DNA of 64,000 bases from Chitinophagaceae bacterium (GCA_947455605.1 CANGOX010000003.1:55444-119443), one strand, 5' to 3'. Positions 1 through 8,857 are shown, numbered from the stretch's first letter. Program-made: numbers and translations. The notes: generated from the sequence alone by a model not told the origin.

Positions 1-760
1 CAATTCCTATGGATAAAGCGGCTATAGAGATCCTTCCTCCATCCAGGATTTTCATAGCCTGGTGAAACCCCTGTCCTACTTCACCTAAACGGTTTGCATC
101 AGAAATATGGCAATTTTCAAATATCATTTCGGCCGTTTCACTGGCCCGCATTCCCAATTTATTCTCTTTTTTACCTGCCGTAAAACCAGGGATCCCTCTT
201 TCTACCACAAAAGCCGTTGCATTTCCGGGTGTACGGGGTTCGCCTGTTCTACAAATCACCACAGCCAGATCTCCGCTCTTTCCATGGGTGATCCAGCTTT
301 TGGTTCCGTTCAATACCCAGCCATCATCCGTTTTAACAGCAGTAGTCTTCATGTTACCCGCATCACTTCCGGTATTGGGTTCTGTTAAACCCCAGGCCCC
401 TATCCATTCTGCTGAAGCCAATTTGGGCAACCATTGCTTTTTTTGTGCCTCGGTTCCAAATGAAAGAATATGATTGGTACAGAGCGAATTATGAGCCGCC
501 ACACTAAGTCCTATGGAACCACAAACTTTGGCTATTTCCTGTATGATCGCATTATATTCGAAATACCCCAGACCGGCCCCACCATATTCTTCGGGTACCA
601 ATACTCCCATCATACCTAATTTACCGAGTTCTTTGAACAGGTGTACCGGAAATACCTGGGCCTCATCCCATTCCATTACAAATGGCTTGATATGTTGCCT
701 GGCAAAATCCCTGGCGGATTGTGCTACCTGCTCGGTTAACTCTGTTTGTGTAAAGTTCAT
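1..760 (-). CDS. acyl-CoA dehydrogenase (C-terminus beyond window edge)
   Basis: The frame reads leftwards from ATG at 760 for 253 codons and runs off the window without a stop, so about the last third of a normal ~380-residue protein is missing. It begins MNFTQTELTEQV and holds the N-terminal helical and middle beta domains of acyl-CoA dehydrogenases: the FAD/substrate segment WGLTEPNTGSDAGNMKT, then WITHGKSGDLAVV, NKLGMRASETAEM and GGRISIAALSIG. These enzymes oxidise the alpha-beta bond of acyl-CoA using FAD and pass electrons to ETF; chain-length class cannot be told from this part. A Bacteroidota promoter and an 18-base palindrome lie directly upstream (828-885), suggesting control by a TetR-type repressor. 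Family assignment is secure; the exact substrate (fatty acyl, isovaleryl or glutaryl) is open. Confidence 0.93.
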   Translation of the reverse strand, partial: MNFTQTELTEQVAQSARDFARQHIKPFVMEWDEAQVFPVHLFKELGKLGMMGVLVPEEYGGAGLGYFEYNAIIQEIAKVCGSIGLSVAAHNSLCTNHILSFGTEAQKKQWLPKLASAEWIGAWGLTEPNTGSDAGNMKTTAVKTDDGWVLNGTKSWITHGKSGDLAVVICRTGEPRTPGNATAFVVERGIPGFTAGKKENKLGMRASETAEMIFENCHISDANRLGEVGQGFHQAMKILDGGRISIAALSIGI

Positions 761-827
761 GTAGGCAATGGTTAAAATAGACGGAGGCCGCCCAAAACAA
801 GCAATCGTTATCTGGCGACCTCCTAAA

Positions 828-845
828 AACAAACGACTGTTTGTT
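828..845. promoter_or_regulatory. palindromic operator candidate (AACAAAC-GACT-GTTTGTT)
   Basis: A 7-base inverted repeat with a 4-base centre lies just downstream of the -7 element, over the expected initial transcribed region. Size and symmetry fit a TetR-family operator, a common control for acyl-CoA dehydrogenase genes; no regulator gene is adjacent in this window. Confidence 0.5.
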
Positions 846-856
846 AGTTTGTGACG

Positions 857-885
857 CAAAAGTATAGGATTTATCGAAACAACAA
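857..885 (-). promoter_or_regulatory. promoter of the acyl-CoA dehydrogenase gene
   Basis: On the minus strand TACTTTTG (857-864) matches the Bacteroidota -7 consensus TAnnTTTG exactly, and TTG (883-885) sits 18 bases upstream as the -33 element. The start codon is about 95 bases downstream. Confidence 0.7.
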
Positions 886-935
886 AATTTGATTTTTAAT
901 ATGTGTTTTTATTAACGAGCCTTGGAGTACCGGCT

Positions 936-1853
936 TTATGGCAGCTGGTTTACTTTCAGATTTTTCGAAACACGTTGATAGATGGAATCATTAATAAAAA
1001 CGATCTTCCTTAGATCTGCAACCGATACAAATGGACCGTATTGCCGGCGGTAAATGAGAATGGCATTGGCAACCGATTCAGGAATATTGGCTTTGTTTTT
1101 CAGGTCGTAGAAGCTCGCAGTATTGAGATCAATTTTGGGAGTTGTGGAAGGATCTGTTTTCAAATAGGGATTGATCAGTGTAAACACAGAATCGCTGATA
1201 CCATATGTTTTCTTTACCTGCTCCAATCCGGCAAAACCGCCGATCCTTTCCCGGTATCTTACAATTCGTTCCGACATAAAAGAATTGATACCGGGCAGTG
1301 ATTGCCATTCTTCTGCAGAAGCGGTATTGATATCAATGACTACCGGATGTTTTACCTCTTGCCGGTCATCTTTTTTTCTGAATGCAAATGCCGGTGCCCC
1401 CGTTTCCGCTATTTGGGCATAAGGGATCAATTGATCTGCCTGCTGCTTTGAGATTCCCCAGATCTTCCGGAGATCTTCAGGTGTGCGGAAGCGACCACCC
1501 TTTGATCGGTAGTTCAACAGGGTACGGATAGTGCGGTCTGGCAAACCCAGTTTCTTCCAACCTTCTGAACTAATTGTATTGGGGTCGAATGAAAATAAAG
1601 TGTGTGGGATTGACACTTCTGCATTAACAGCGGGTGACCGTATTGAAACGGGGTCAATACTATCAGATTGTTTTTCCGCACTTCTGCTTTGCGAAATAAA
1701 ATCACTGAGTGTTTTACTGAGTTTGGGTTGCTCAGGTGTAACCCTGTAAAGCATGGGAGCGGCAATAAATCCAATGATCAGTAACAGGAGTATGATCACA
1801 GCTGCACGTTCCTTCTTACTGAAGGAGAAATACTCTTTTAGTATCCTTTTCAT
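936..1853 (-). CDS. membrane-anchored triple helix-hairpin-helix protein
   Basis: 305 residues. A short basic N-terminus is followed by one membrane segment (about residues 17-36, rich in I/L/V) and then three helix-hairpin-helix modules at about 94-134, 172-217 and 243-285. Each has the ComEA-like pattern (INTAS..EWQSLPGI....ERIVRYR..IGGF; LNTASFYDLKN...IPESVANAILIYRR.YGPF). HHH modules bind DNA non-specifically through the backbone, so the protein probably presents a DNA-binding domain at the membrane, as ComEA does during DNA uptake. The gap to the next upstream gene (1890-2666) is 36 bases, so it is probably the last gene of a minus-strand unit. The precise role is inferred only. Confidence 0.8.
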   Translation of the reverse strand: MKRILKEYFSFSKKERAAVIILLLLIIGFIAAPMLYRVTPEQPKLSKTLSDFISQSRSAEKQSDSIDPVSIRSPAVNAEVSIPHTLFSFDPNTISSEGWKKLGLPDRTIRTLLNYRSKGGRFRTPEDLRKIWGISKQQADQLIPYAQIAETGAPAFAFRKKDDRQEVKHPVVIDINTASAEEWQSLPGINSFMSERIVRYRERIGGFAGLEQVKKTYGISDSVFTLINPYLKTDPSTTPKIDLNTASFYDLKNKANIPESVANAILIYRRQYGPFVSVADLRKIVFINDSIYQRVSKNLKVNQLP

Positions 1854-1889
1854 AGATAAACATTGTAGTGTTTAAATAATTCAAGGAGG

Positions 1890-2666
1890 TTACAAACGAA
1901 CGATCTGTCCATCAAAAGCCAGACGGATATGCGGGGGTAATTCGCGGTTCACATCTTCATGCTTTCCCAACTGGTGACTGATATGTGTAAAATAAACTTC
2001 CGGCACTTTAAGTTCAAGTGCCATGGCTACGGCTTCTGCCAAAGTAAAATGAGAAATATGCGATTCTCTTCGCAGGGCATTCAACACCAATACTTTTGAC
2101 CCGCGGATCTTTTCCTTTTCTGATTCTTCAATCCGGTTCGCATCAGTGATATAGGTAAAATCACCAAAACGAAATCCGTATACCGGCATTTTATGATGCA
2201 GTACTGTGATGGGTTGAACAGGTATATCTCCTACCAGAAAAGGGCTTTCATCAATGGTGATCAGATTCAGTTCCGGTACACCCGGGTATTTTGTATCTGT
2301 AAATGCATAATAAAAATCACGGCGAACCGCTTCTTCCGTTAAAGAATTCGCATAGATGTTCATTGCTTTTTTGGAAGTGAAATTATAGGCACGGATATCA
2401 TCCAGTCCGGCCATATGATCTTTGTGCGGATGTGTATATACGACCGCATCAAGATGGTTGGTATGCGTACGCAACATCTGGTAACGAAAATCCGGCGTGG
2501 TATCAACTACCAGTGTAGTATTTTCCGATTGCACAAGAATACTGCTGCGTAAACGGTTATCATGCGGATCAGTGGATGTGCATACTTCACAGGAACAGCC
2601 GATCATGGGTACGCCCGAACTGGTACCTGTACCTAAAAATGTTATGGTCAATGGAGGAATGCTCAC
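1890..2666 (-). CDS. PhnP-like MBL-fold metallo-hydrolase
   Basis: 258 residues, starting at GTG 2664-2666. The opening LGTGTSSGVP and the metal motif THPHKDH (residues 78-84) define a metallo-beta-lactamase fold with a binuclear metal site; later ligands are D in YITDANR and H in VYFTHISHQ. Residues 24-29 (C-x-C-x2-C) match the extra structural zinc site described for E. coli PhnP, a cyclic phosphodiesterase, so a phosphodiester substrate is likely. No phn genes are nearby, so a role in phosphonate use is not supported; in Bacteroidota this protein occurs as a stand-alone housekeeping gene. The promoter element TAGATTTG ends 4 bases before the GTG, which fixes the start and implies a leaderless message. 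Confidence 0.85.
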   Translation of the reverse strand: MSIPPLTITFLGTGTSSGVPMIGCSCEVCTSTDPHDNRLRSSILVQSENTTLVVDTTPDFRYQMLRTHTNHLDAVVYTHPHKDHMAGLDDIRAYNFTSKKAMNIYANSLTEEAVRRDFYYAFTDTKYPGVPELNLITIDESPFLVGDIPVQPITVLHHKMPVYGFRFGDFTYITDANRIEESEKEKIRGSKVLVLNALRRESHISHFTLAEAVAMALELKVPEVYFTHISHQLGKHEDVNRELPPHIRLAFDGQIVRL

Positions 2667-2670
2667 GGGT

Positions 2671-2678
2671 CAAATCTA
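2671..2678 (-). promoter_or_regulatory. -7 element (TAGATTTG) immediately upstream of a GTG start
   Basis: Exact TAnnTTTG on the minus strand ending 4 bases before the GTG start at 2666. Transcription would begin at or next to the start codon. No clean TTG -33 was seen. Confidence 0.55.
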
Positions 2679-2719
2679 CTTCAAATTCAGATCATCCCGA
2701 TTAGGTATTAACCGCAGAA

Positions 2720-2992
2720 TTATGATTCAAGTACGGATTGTTTCAGCACTTCTTCGTACAATTTCTGCGACTCATGGGTGAGTTTATCAAAATCGATGGG
2801 CAGTTGGGGAACGATCTCCATCAAGGTATTGATACGGCCTTCTGTGTTGAGGAACTTATTCAGAACAACGATCTTTCTTGCTTCCAGCAGGCACCAGCCG
2901 CTCTGGAAAGTGCCGCGCTCATAGCGAACCACATAGCCTGATTCGCCCAGTATATCTGCTAATTTATCTAAAGTGGATTGTGTGTATTTCAT
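2720..2992 (-). CDS. small conserved hypothetical protein
   Basis: 90 residues, acidic, no signal peptide or membrane segment. The central stretch (VRYERGTFQSGWCLLE, IVVLNKFLNTEGRI) has the look of a conserved Bacteroidota protein that sits next to PhnP-like hydrolases, but I cannot name a domain or activity. It is followed after 53 bases by the metallo-hydrolase gene on the same strand. A candidate -7 element TACCTTTG lies at 3033-3040, inside the spacer of a facing heptamer-array pair (2995-3121). Confidence 0.7.
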   Translation of the reverse strand: MKYTQSTLDKLADILGESGYVVRYERGTFQSGWCLLEARKIVVLNKFLNTEGRINTLMEIVPQLPIDFDKLTHESQKLYEEVLKQSVLES

Positions 2993-2994
2993 AA

Positions 2995-3121
2995 CGTGAG
3001 TCGTGAATCGTCATTCGTGAGTTAAATCTGGCCAAAGGTAACGAGTTGCCGGACAGTGAGGAACCGCGGAAGAAAGGAGTTATTCACATATTTTCTCACG
3101 ATTAACGCCTTACGATTCACG
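2995..3121. repeat. facing heptamer arrays, CGTGAGT family (arms 2995-3022 and 3094-3121)
   Basis: Left arm units, exactly 7 bases each: CGTGAGT, CGTGAAT, CGTCATT, CGTGAGT. Right arm read on the minus strand: CGTGAAT, CGTAAGG, CGTTAAT, CGTGAGA. The arms are only partly complementary and enclose 71 bases. The TGA stop of porX (3117-3119) is part of a CGTGAAT unit. Confidence 0.9.
3033..3040 (-). promoter_or_regulatory. candidate -7 element TACCTTTG
   Basis: Exact TAnnTTTG on the minus strand, 40 bases before the start at 2992, between the two arms of a heptamer hairpin pair. No clear TTG upstream. Confidence 0.4.
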
Positions 3122-4679
3122 AAATCTTGCTGACCATTTTAATAATCGGCACGATCATCTCCTCCAGGCTAATACCCCCGTGCTGGAAGGTATTCTTATA
3201 ATAATTCACATAATGATTATAATTATTCGGGTAGCATAGAAATCCGTCTTCTTTGGCAAAAATGAAAGATGAATTCACATTGGGCACCGGCAAACCGGCT
3301 TCTTTGGGATCTTTGAAAGCCAATACATCTCTGTTTTCATAATTCAGGTTACGGCCGTGTTTGTAGCGGAGATTGGCCGTGGTCTGTTTATCACCGATCA
3401 CTTTATGTGGCGTATTAACCCGAACACTGCCATGGTCAGTAGCCAGCACAATTTTCAGATTTTTATCCGCGATCTTTTTTAATGCCTGGTGCAGCGGGCT
3501 ATGCTCGAACCAGCTTTTGGTGATACTGCGGTAACTGGCTTCATCGCTGGCCAATTCTTTCAGTACTTCCATTTCTGTTCTGGCATGACTTAGCATGTCT
3601 ACAAAATTATACACGATGATATTGAGATCGTTCTGAAGCAGGTTATGGATATTGCTTACCAGCTGCTGCCCATCATGGTGATTGGTGATCTTGTTATAAC
3701 TGAACCGGATATCATCTTTTTTCAAACGCTTTAACTGCGCTTTGAAAAATTCTTCCTCAAACATATTCTTTCCACCTTCATCATCATCATTCTTCCATTG
3801 TTGTGGAAATTGTTTTTCAATCTCGATTGGCAACAATCCGGCAAAAATTGCATTACGGCAATATTGCGTGGCAGTTGGAAGGATAGAGTAAAAAGTTTCT
3901 TCTTCCAATACCCGGAAACTTTCTGCAAATATGGGCTGAATGGCTTTCCATTGGTCGTAGCGAAGATTATCGATAAGTATAAAAAATACCGGTGTACCCT
4001 TCTCTACATGCGGCAATACTTTGAATTGAAATAAATGATTACTCATAATAGGCGCCGAAAAACTTTTCGGATCCAGCCATGAAGTATAGTTCTTACTTAC
4101 AAATTTGAAGAATTCCGTATTGGCTTCCTGTTTCTGGGATTGGAAAACTTCACGCATTTCGGGGCTATCACTTTTTTCCATTTCCAGTTCCCAATACACA
4201 AGTTTTTTATAGATCTCCATCCACTCGTTATAATCAGGATTATTGCTGAGTGCCATGAACAATTCGCGGAACTGCTGCTGATAGGAAGTGGTGGTTTTTT
4301 CGGCCACCAATCGTTTATTATCGATAATCTTTTTTAAAGAAAGCAATACCTGATTGGGATTAACCGGCTTGATCAGGTAATCGGTGATCTGGCTGCCGAT
4401 AGCATCATCCATCAGGTTCTCTGTTTCATTTTTGGTGATGAGTACCACGGGAATATGGCTGTTCACTTCTTTGATGCGGGCCAGTGTTTCCAATCCGGTA
4501 ATACCAGGCATGGTCTCATCCATCAATACCACATCTACCAGGTGTTCTTTTACATATTCAATGGCATCAAACCCATTGGTAAGGGTATGCACTTCATAAC
4601 CTTTATGTTCAAGAAACAGTTTTTGTGATTGCAGGCTTTCGATCTCATCGTCTACCCATAAAATTTTTGCTACAGCCAT
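3117..4679 (-). CDS. porX: PorX: response regulator with PglZ effector domain
   Basis: 520 residues. Residues 1-125 form a CheY-type receiver (WVDDE near the N-terminus, phospho-acceptor D54 in VLMDETMPG, K in YLIKPVNP). After a helical linker, residues ~190-515 form a PglZ domain of the alkaline-phosphatase superfamily, with metal-site features DNLRYDQW, TATQYCR and ATDHGSVRV. PorX, with sensor kinase PorY, controls type IX secretion genes in Bacteroidota, and the PglZ domain has been reported to act on oligonucleotide phosphodiesters. The gene stands alone. The stop codon is embedded in a heptamer repeat unit, so the last residues may have been trimmed or rewritten. The architecture makes this call firm. 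Confidence 0.95.
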   Translation of the reverse strand: MAVAKILWVDDEIESLQSQKLFLEHKGYEVHTLTNGFDAIEYVKEHLVDVVLMDETMPGITGLETLARIKEVNSHIPVVLITKNETENLMDDAIGSQITDYLIKPVNPNQVLLSLKKIIDNKRLVAEKTTTSYQQQFRELFMALSNNPDYNEWMEIYKKLVYWELEMEKSDSPEMREVFQSQKQEANTEFFKFVSKNYTSWLDPKSFSAPIMSNHLFQFKVLPHVEKGTPVFFILIDNLRYDQWKAIQPIFAESFRVLEEETFYSILPTATQYCRNAIFAGLLPIEIEKQFPQQWKNDDDEGGKNMFEEEFFKAQLKRLKKDDIRFSYNKITNHHDGQQLVSNIHNLLQNDLNIIVYNFVDMLSHARTEMEVLKELASDEASYRSITKSWFEHSPLHQALKKIADKNLKIVLATDHGSVRVNTPHKVIGDKQTTANLRYKHGRNLNYENRDVLAFKDPKEAGLPVPNVNSSFIFAKEDGFLCYPNNYNHYVNYYKNTFQHGGISLEEMIVPIIKMVSKIS

Positions 4680-4692
4680 AGTTCCGGTTTAA

Positions 4693-4720
4693 GATTTGGA
4701 GTTTTGAGTTTTAGGTTATG
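4693..4720. repeat. short heptamer array, AGTTTTG type
   Basis: Four units at period 7 (GATTTGG, AGTTTTG, AGTTTTA, GGTTATG) begin 13 bases upstream of the porX start. They resemble the AGTCTGG family but have no facing arm. Confidence 0.6.
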
Positions 4721-4873
4721 GACGGTTTTACCCAAAATACAAACAACAAAGAATGAATAAAAAAATAAAATCAGAAAGTAGAGCTGGCTGCGATAGTAGA
4801 GGGTTTAACCCGGTCGGGTTGTTAAAATAACAAAGTAAATCTATTTCATTCTGCCTTATGGGATTCTTATTTG

Positions 4874-4881
4874 TACTTTTG
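4874..4881 (+). promoter_or_regulatory. -7 element TACTTTTG of the HD-domain gene
   Basis: Exact TAnnTTTG, 40 bases before the ATG at 4922. A CTG at 4851-4853, 20 bases upstream, is one base off the TTG consensus. Confidence 0.55.
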
Positions 4882-4921
4882 CAAGCAGCGAAAAGCCGTG
4901 ATTTAACAATTCAACAACAGG

Positions 4922-6136
4922 ATGACAGCCATCAAAAGAAAGATCATTAACGACCCTGTGTATGGTTTTATTACCATTAACCACCCGTTGATATTTGCTA
5001 TCATAGCCCACCCTTATTACCAGCGGCTGCGCCGTATACAGCAGATGGCGATGGCAAATATGGTATATCCCGGAGCGGTACATACAAGGCTGCACCATTC
5101 GCTCGGTGCTTATCATCTGATGCATAATGCTGTTGCAGAACTGAGGGCAAAAGGAATCGAGATCACAGAAGATGAGGAGACCGCCGTAAAAGCTGCTATC
5201 TTATTACACGATATTGGTCATGGACCTTTTTCACACGCCCTTGAACATACACTGGTTTCGGGAGTGCGTCATGAGCAACTCTCTTTGCAGATCATGAACC
5301 TGATGAATGAAGAGATGGGGGGCCAGCTTACACTGGCTATTCAGATCTTTACAGATCAATACCCTAAACCTTTTTTACACCAGCTCATCAGCGGCCAATT
5401 AGACGTAGACAGAATGGATTACCTAAGCCGAGATAGTTTTTTCTCCGGTGTGAGTGAAGGCGTGATCGGGTATGACCGGATCCTTAAAATGCTGGTGGTG
5501 CATGAGGGTCAATTAATGGTAGAAGAAAAAGGCATTTATAGTGTAGAGAAATTTTTAGTGGCAAGGCGCCAGATGTATTGGCAGGTTTACCTCCATAAAA
5601 CGGCTTTGGCAGCAGAAAAAATGCTGGTGAAAATACTGGAGCGTGTACGCAGTATCTATACCAGAGAAGATACGGCCCTCAAAACCTATTCAGCACTGGA
5701 TTTTTTTCTGGGAGATTTTAACGGGGCCATGGATACAGCTGCCATCGAGAAATTCTGTTCGCTCGACGATCATGATGTGATGCATGCCATAAAAAGATGG
5801 AGTCATCATCCAGACAGGATTCTATCACTTTTATGCACCCGCCTGCTGAACCGTCAATTATATAAATCAAGAATCCAGGCTGAACCTTTTGAAGCTGCCT
5901 ATCTCAAAGAAAAAGAAGCACAGGCCATACAGCAATTTGGTATAGACCCCGCCGACTGCCATTATCTCTGCTTTACCGGTGAAGCCAGCAATACCATGTA
6001 TCAGACCCGCGACGAGCGTATCAATATTTTGTTTAAAGATGGTACCGTAACCGATATATCTAGGATAGACAATGCATTAATTAACCAAAACCTTTCCTCG
6101 CCGGTTAAAAAATTTTACATTTGTTTGTTAACTTAG
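4922..6136 (+). CDS. HD-domain phosphohydrolase (dNTPase-like)
   Basis: 404 residues, cytoplasmic. The HD metal site is spread over HTRLHHSLGAYHLM (about residues 59-72) and LLHDIGHGPFSHALEH (about 93-108), followed by QLDVDRMDYLSRDSFFSG with the last acidic ligand. This pattern belongs to the COG1078 family, relatives of SAMHD1 and bacterial dGTPases that remove triphosphate from nucleotides; the actual substrate is unknown. Start ATG 4922 follows the 40-base leader from TACTTTTG. The stop (6134-6136) directly abuts a CCATGGA-type heptamer array that fills the gap to lpxD. Confidence 0.88.
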   Translation: MTAIKRKIINDPVYGFITINHPLIFAIIAHPYYQRLRRIQQMAMANMVYPGAVHTRLHHSLGAYHLMHNAVAELRAKGIEITEDEETAVKAAILLHDIGHGPFSHALEHTLVSGVRHEQLSLQIMNLMNEEMGGQLTLAIQIFTDQYPKPFLHQLISGQLDVDRMDYLSRDSFFSGVSEGVIGYDRILKMLVVHEGQLMVEEKGIYSVEKFLVARRQMYWQVYLHKTALAAEKMLVKILERVRSIYTREDTALKTYSALDFFLGDFNGAMDTAAIEKFCSLDDHDVMHAIKRWSHHPDRILSLLCTRLLNRQLYKSRIQAEPFEAAYLKEKEAQAIQQFGIDPADCHYLCFTGEASNTMYQTRDERINILFKDGTVTDISRIDNALINQNLSSPVKKFYICLLT

Positions 6137-6210
6137 TCAATAGCCCATCGTTCATAGTTCATAGAGCTGACCACTAACTGCCATGAACCATCGACTATGG
6201 ACAATGGACC
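6137..6210. repeat. heptamer array, CCATGGA/TTCATAG family, partly palindromic
   Basis: Period 7 starts at the first base after the HD-gene stop: TCAATAG, CCCATCG, TTCATAG, TTCATAG, AGCTGAC, CACTAAC, then CCATGAA, CCATCGA, CTATGGA, CAATGGA. The two halves are roughly reverse complements. The array contains in-frame ATG triplets that extend the lpxD frame falsely (6183). Confidence 0.8.
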
Positions 6211-6224
6211 AAATACCCCTCGCT

Positions 6225-7277
6225 ATGCAATTTACCGCAACACAAATCGCCCTGATGATCAGTGGCAGGTTGGAAGGAAATGCCGCTGCAACGGTTGCCT
6301 CTTTCGGCAAAATTGAAGAGGCCAATGAGGGGCAGTTATCCTTTCTCGCCAATCCCAAATACGAAGATTATTTATACAGCACCAAAGCATCGGTAGTGAT
6401 CATCAACGATACACTCGAATTAAAACAAACCGTAGAAGCCACACTGATCAGGGTTCCGGATGCTTATACGGCTTTTGCCACATTACTTACCAAATACCAG
6501 CAACTGGTAACCCAGCAACTTACCGGTATTCAGCAACCCAGTTATATAGATTCTTCTGCAACCATAGGTGAGCAGGTTTTTGTTGCTGCCTTTGTATATA
6601 TCGGCGAGAAAGTTAGTATCGGCAATAATGTAAAACTCTTTCCGGGGGTTGTGCTGGGTAATGGCGCCAAAGTAGGCGACAATTGTATTCTGCAGGCAGG
6701 CGTTAAAATTTATAACGACTGTGTATTGGGTAAGAATGTGACCATTCATGCAGGAACAGTAATTGGAAGCGATGGCTTTGGGTATGCACCTCAGGCTGAT
6801 GGCACTTACCATAAAGTACCCCAGATTGGAAATGTGGTGATCGAAGATTTTGTAGAGATCGGTGCCAATACCACCATCGACAGGGCCACCATGGGTTCGA
6901 CCATTATCCGTACAGGTGTAAAACTTGACAATCTGATCCAGATAGCCCATAATGTAGAAGTGGGCGTAAATACCGTTGTGGCAGCACAAACCGGCATCAG
7001 TGGCAGTACCAAAATAGGCAAGAATGTGATGGTGGGTGGCCAGGTAGGTACGGCCGGACATATCAGTATTGCCGATGGATCTAAAATTGCGGGTCAGAGT
7101 GGCATTACCAAGTCGCTCAGGGAACCTAATCGTTCATGGAATGGTACACCCGCCATGGATTTTTCCAATTATTTACGTGTGCAGGCTATGACCCGCAACC
7201 TGCCCGATCTGGAGAAAAGGGTTAAAGAATTGGAAAAATTGGTAGAACAGCTCCTCGCAGAAAGGGTTAATGCCTAA
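6225..7277 (+). CDS. lpxD: LpxD: UDP-3-O-(3-hydroxyacyl)glucosamine N-acyltransferase
   Basis: 350 residues from ATG 6225 (MQFTATQIALMISG). The frame is open further up to ATG 6183, but those 14 codons lie in a heptamer repeat, so I reject that start. The N-terminal uridine-binding domain (about 1-100, SFLANPKYEDYLY) is followed by a left-handed beta-helix of hexapeptide repeats (about 105-315) with the catalytic-type histidine in IAHNVEVG, then a C-terminal helix with KRVKELEKLVEQL. The enzyme adds the second 3-hydroxyacyl chain, from acyl-ACP, to the lipid A precursor. It precedes lpxC-fabZ and lpxA on the same strand. Confidence 0.96.
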   Translation: MQFTATQIALMISGRLEGNAAATVASFGKIEEANEGQLSFLANPKYEDYLYSTKASVVIINDTLELKQTVEATLIRVPDAYTAFATLLTKYQQLVTQQLTGIQQPSYIDSSATIGEQVFVAAFVYIGEKVSIGNNVKLFPGVVLGNGAKVGDNCILQAGVKIYNDCVLGKNVTIHAGTVIGSDGFGYAPQADGTYHKVPQIGNVVIEDFVEIGANTTIDRATMGSTIIRTGVKLDNLIQIAHNVEVGVNTVVAAQTGISGSTKIGKNVMVGGQVGTAGHISIADGSKIAGQSGITKSLREPNRSWNGTPAMDFSNYLRVQAMTRNLPDLEKRVKELEKLVEQLLAERVNA

Positions 7278-7393
7278 GAAAACCCATTTAACCGCCCCGA
7301 AATCTTATTTTTGCCGAATATATTTTCGCTAACTAAGCCTGCCTGATCAGAAATATGGGCAGGGCTTGAGTGGACTTATTTTTGGGCTGGGCA

Positions 7394-7401
7394 TAATTTT
7401 G
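7394..7401 (+). promoter_or_regulatory. candidate -7 element TAATTTTG of lpxC-fabZ
   Basis: Exact TAnnTTTG, 44 bases before ATG 7446. The nearest TTG (7366-7368) is 25 bases upstream, wider than usual. Two further TAnnTTTG matches (7306-7313 and 7377-7384) lie in the same 168-base gap, so the active one is uncertain. Confidence 0.4.
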
Positions 7402-7445
7402 TCATAATCAACTGAAAATCAAGCACTCATAAACTGACTGAAAGA

Positions 7446-8852
7446 ATGGATACGAATTTTAACCCAGACAAACAGCATACCCTTAATAGTCCTATCAGTA
7501 TCAGTGGCACCGGCTTACATACCGGTGTTTTGGTTGATATGACCCTCAGACCCGCCAATCCGGGTTTTGGCATTCAGTTTCAACGTATTGACCTTCCCCA
7601 GCAACCCATTATCAAGGCCGATTGTGATCTGGTAACCGATACAAGCCGGGGTACTACTTTACAGGTGGGTGATGCCAAAGTAAGCACAGTTGAACATGTA
7701 CTGGCTGCATTGGTAGGCATGGGTGTAGACAATGTATTGATTGAAGTAAACGGACCAGAGATCCCGATCATGGACGGCAGCTCTACCCCATTCATTACAC
7801 TGATCGAAGAAACCGGAGTATTGGAGCAGGAAGCCACCAAAGCCTGGTATAGTATAGACGAGAATATTTATCATTATGATGAAGGTAAAAGGGTAGAAAT
7901 GGTGGCATTACCTTCTATGGATTACCAGATCACTACACTGATCGATTTCAACAGTCCGGTTTTGGGTACACAGCATGCAGGATTAAAGACGATCAAAGAT
8001 TTTAAAACCGAGATCGCCCCCTGCCGTACATTTTGTTTCTTACATGAACTGGAAGCCTTATTGGATAACGACCTGATCAAAGGCGGTGATATCAATAACG
8101 CGATCGTTGTAGTTGATAAACCGGTAACCGATGCAGAAATGACACGTTTGGCCAAAGTTTTCAAACGCGACAAAATAGAAGTGAAGAGTGAAGGCTATCT
8201 TAATAACCTCGAACTCCGTTTTCCTAATGAGCCGGCCCGACATAAACTGTTGGATGTAGTGGGTGATCTTGCCCTTATCGGCTATCCGATCAAAGCCCGC
8301 ATTATTGCCAACAGGCCCGGACACAGCACAAATGTAGAGTTTGCCAAGAAGATCAAACAATACATCAAAAAGAACAGGCATGTAAAAGATGTTCCGGTGT
8401 ATGATCCTTCTATGCCTCCGGTATTTTCACTGGAGAAAATAGAAAAGACCCTACCACACAGACATCCCTTTCTTTTTGTAGATAAGATCATTGAACTGAC
8501 CGATACACATATTGTTGGGATCAAGAACGTAACTTTCAATGAGTGGTTCTTCCCCGGGCATTTTCCGGGTAATCCCGTTATGCCGGGTGTATTACAGATC
8601 GAAGCACTGGCTCAAACCGGTGGTATCCTTTGTATCAACTCTATGCCGGAAGGAACGTATGATACTTACTTTTTAAAAATTGATAATTGTAAGTTCAAAC
8701 AAATGGTAAGACCCGGTGATACCATGGTATTGAAAATGGAATTCACAGGGCCCATCCGCCGCGGCATCTGTGAAATGAGGGGAACGGTGTATGTGGGAGG
8801 CAAAGTAGCTACTGAAGCAGATCTGGTGGCACAAGTGGTGAAGAGGCAGTAG
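7446..8852 (+). CDS. lpxC: bifunctional LpxC-FabZ fusion
   Basis: 468 residues in two parts. Residues 1-~305 are LpxC, the zinc UDP-3-O-acyl-GlcNAc deacetylase and committed step of lipid A synthesis: STVEHVLAALVG with zinc ligand H84, GPEIPIMDGSS, and PARHKLLDVVGDLALIG with the other ligands. Residues ~315-468 are FabZ, the 3-hydroxyacyl-ACP dehydratase: TLPHRHPFLFVDKI and the active-site region GHFPGNPVMPGVLQIEALAQ. This fusion is typical of Bacteroidota and couples two enzymes that compete for 3-hydroxyacyl-ACP flux between lipid A and phospholipid. The stop is followed 5 bases later by a CGTGAGT heptamer array. Confidence 0.97.
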   Translation: MDTNFNPDKQHTLNSPISISGTGLHTGVLVDMTLRPANPGFGIQFQRIDLPQQPIIKADCDLVTDTSRGTTLQVGDAKVSTVEHVLAALVGMGVDNVLIEVNGPEIPIMDGSSTPFITLIEETGVLEQEATKAWYSIDENIYHYDEGKRVEMVALPSMDYQITTLIDFNSPVLGTQHAGLKTIKDFKTEIAPCRTFCFLHELEALLDNDLIKGGDINNAIVVVDKPVTDAEMTRLAKVFKRDKIEVKSEGYLNNLELRFPNEPARHKLLDVVGDLALIGYPIKARIIANRPGHSTNVEFAKKIKQYIKKNRHVKDVPVYDPSMPPVFSLEKIEKTLPHRHPFLFVDKIIELTDTHIVGIKNVTFNEWFFPGHFPGNPVMPGVLQIEALAQTGGILCINSMPEGTYDTYFLKIDNCKFKQMVRPGDTMVLKMEFTGPIRRGICEMRGTVYVGGKVATEADLVAQVVKRQ

Positions 8853-8857
8853 AATCT

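Noticed and set aside
6483..7061. 192-codon frame opposite lpxD
   Set aside because: Lies entirely antisense to a clear gene; composition is that of a complementary shadow.
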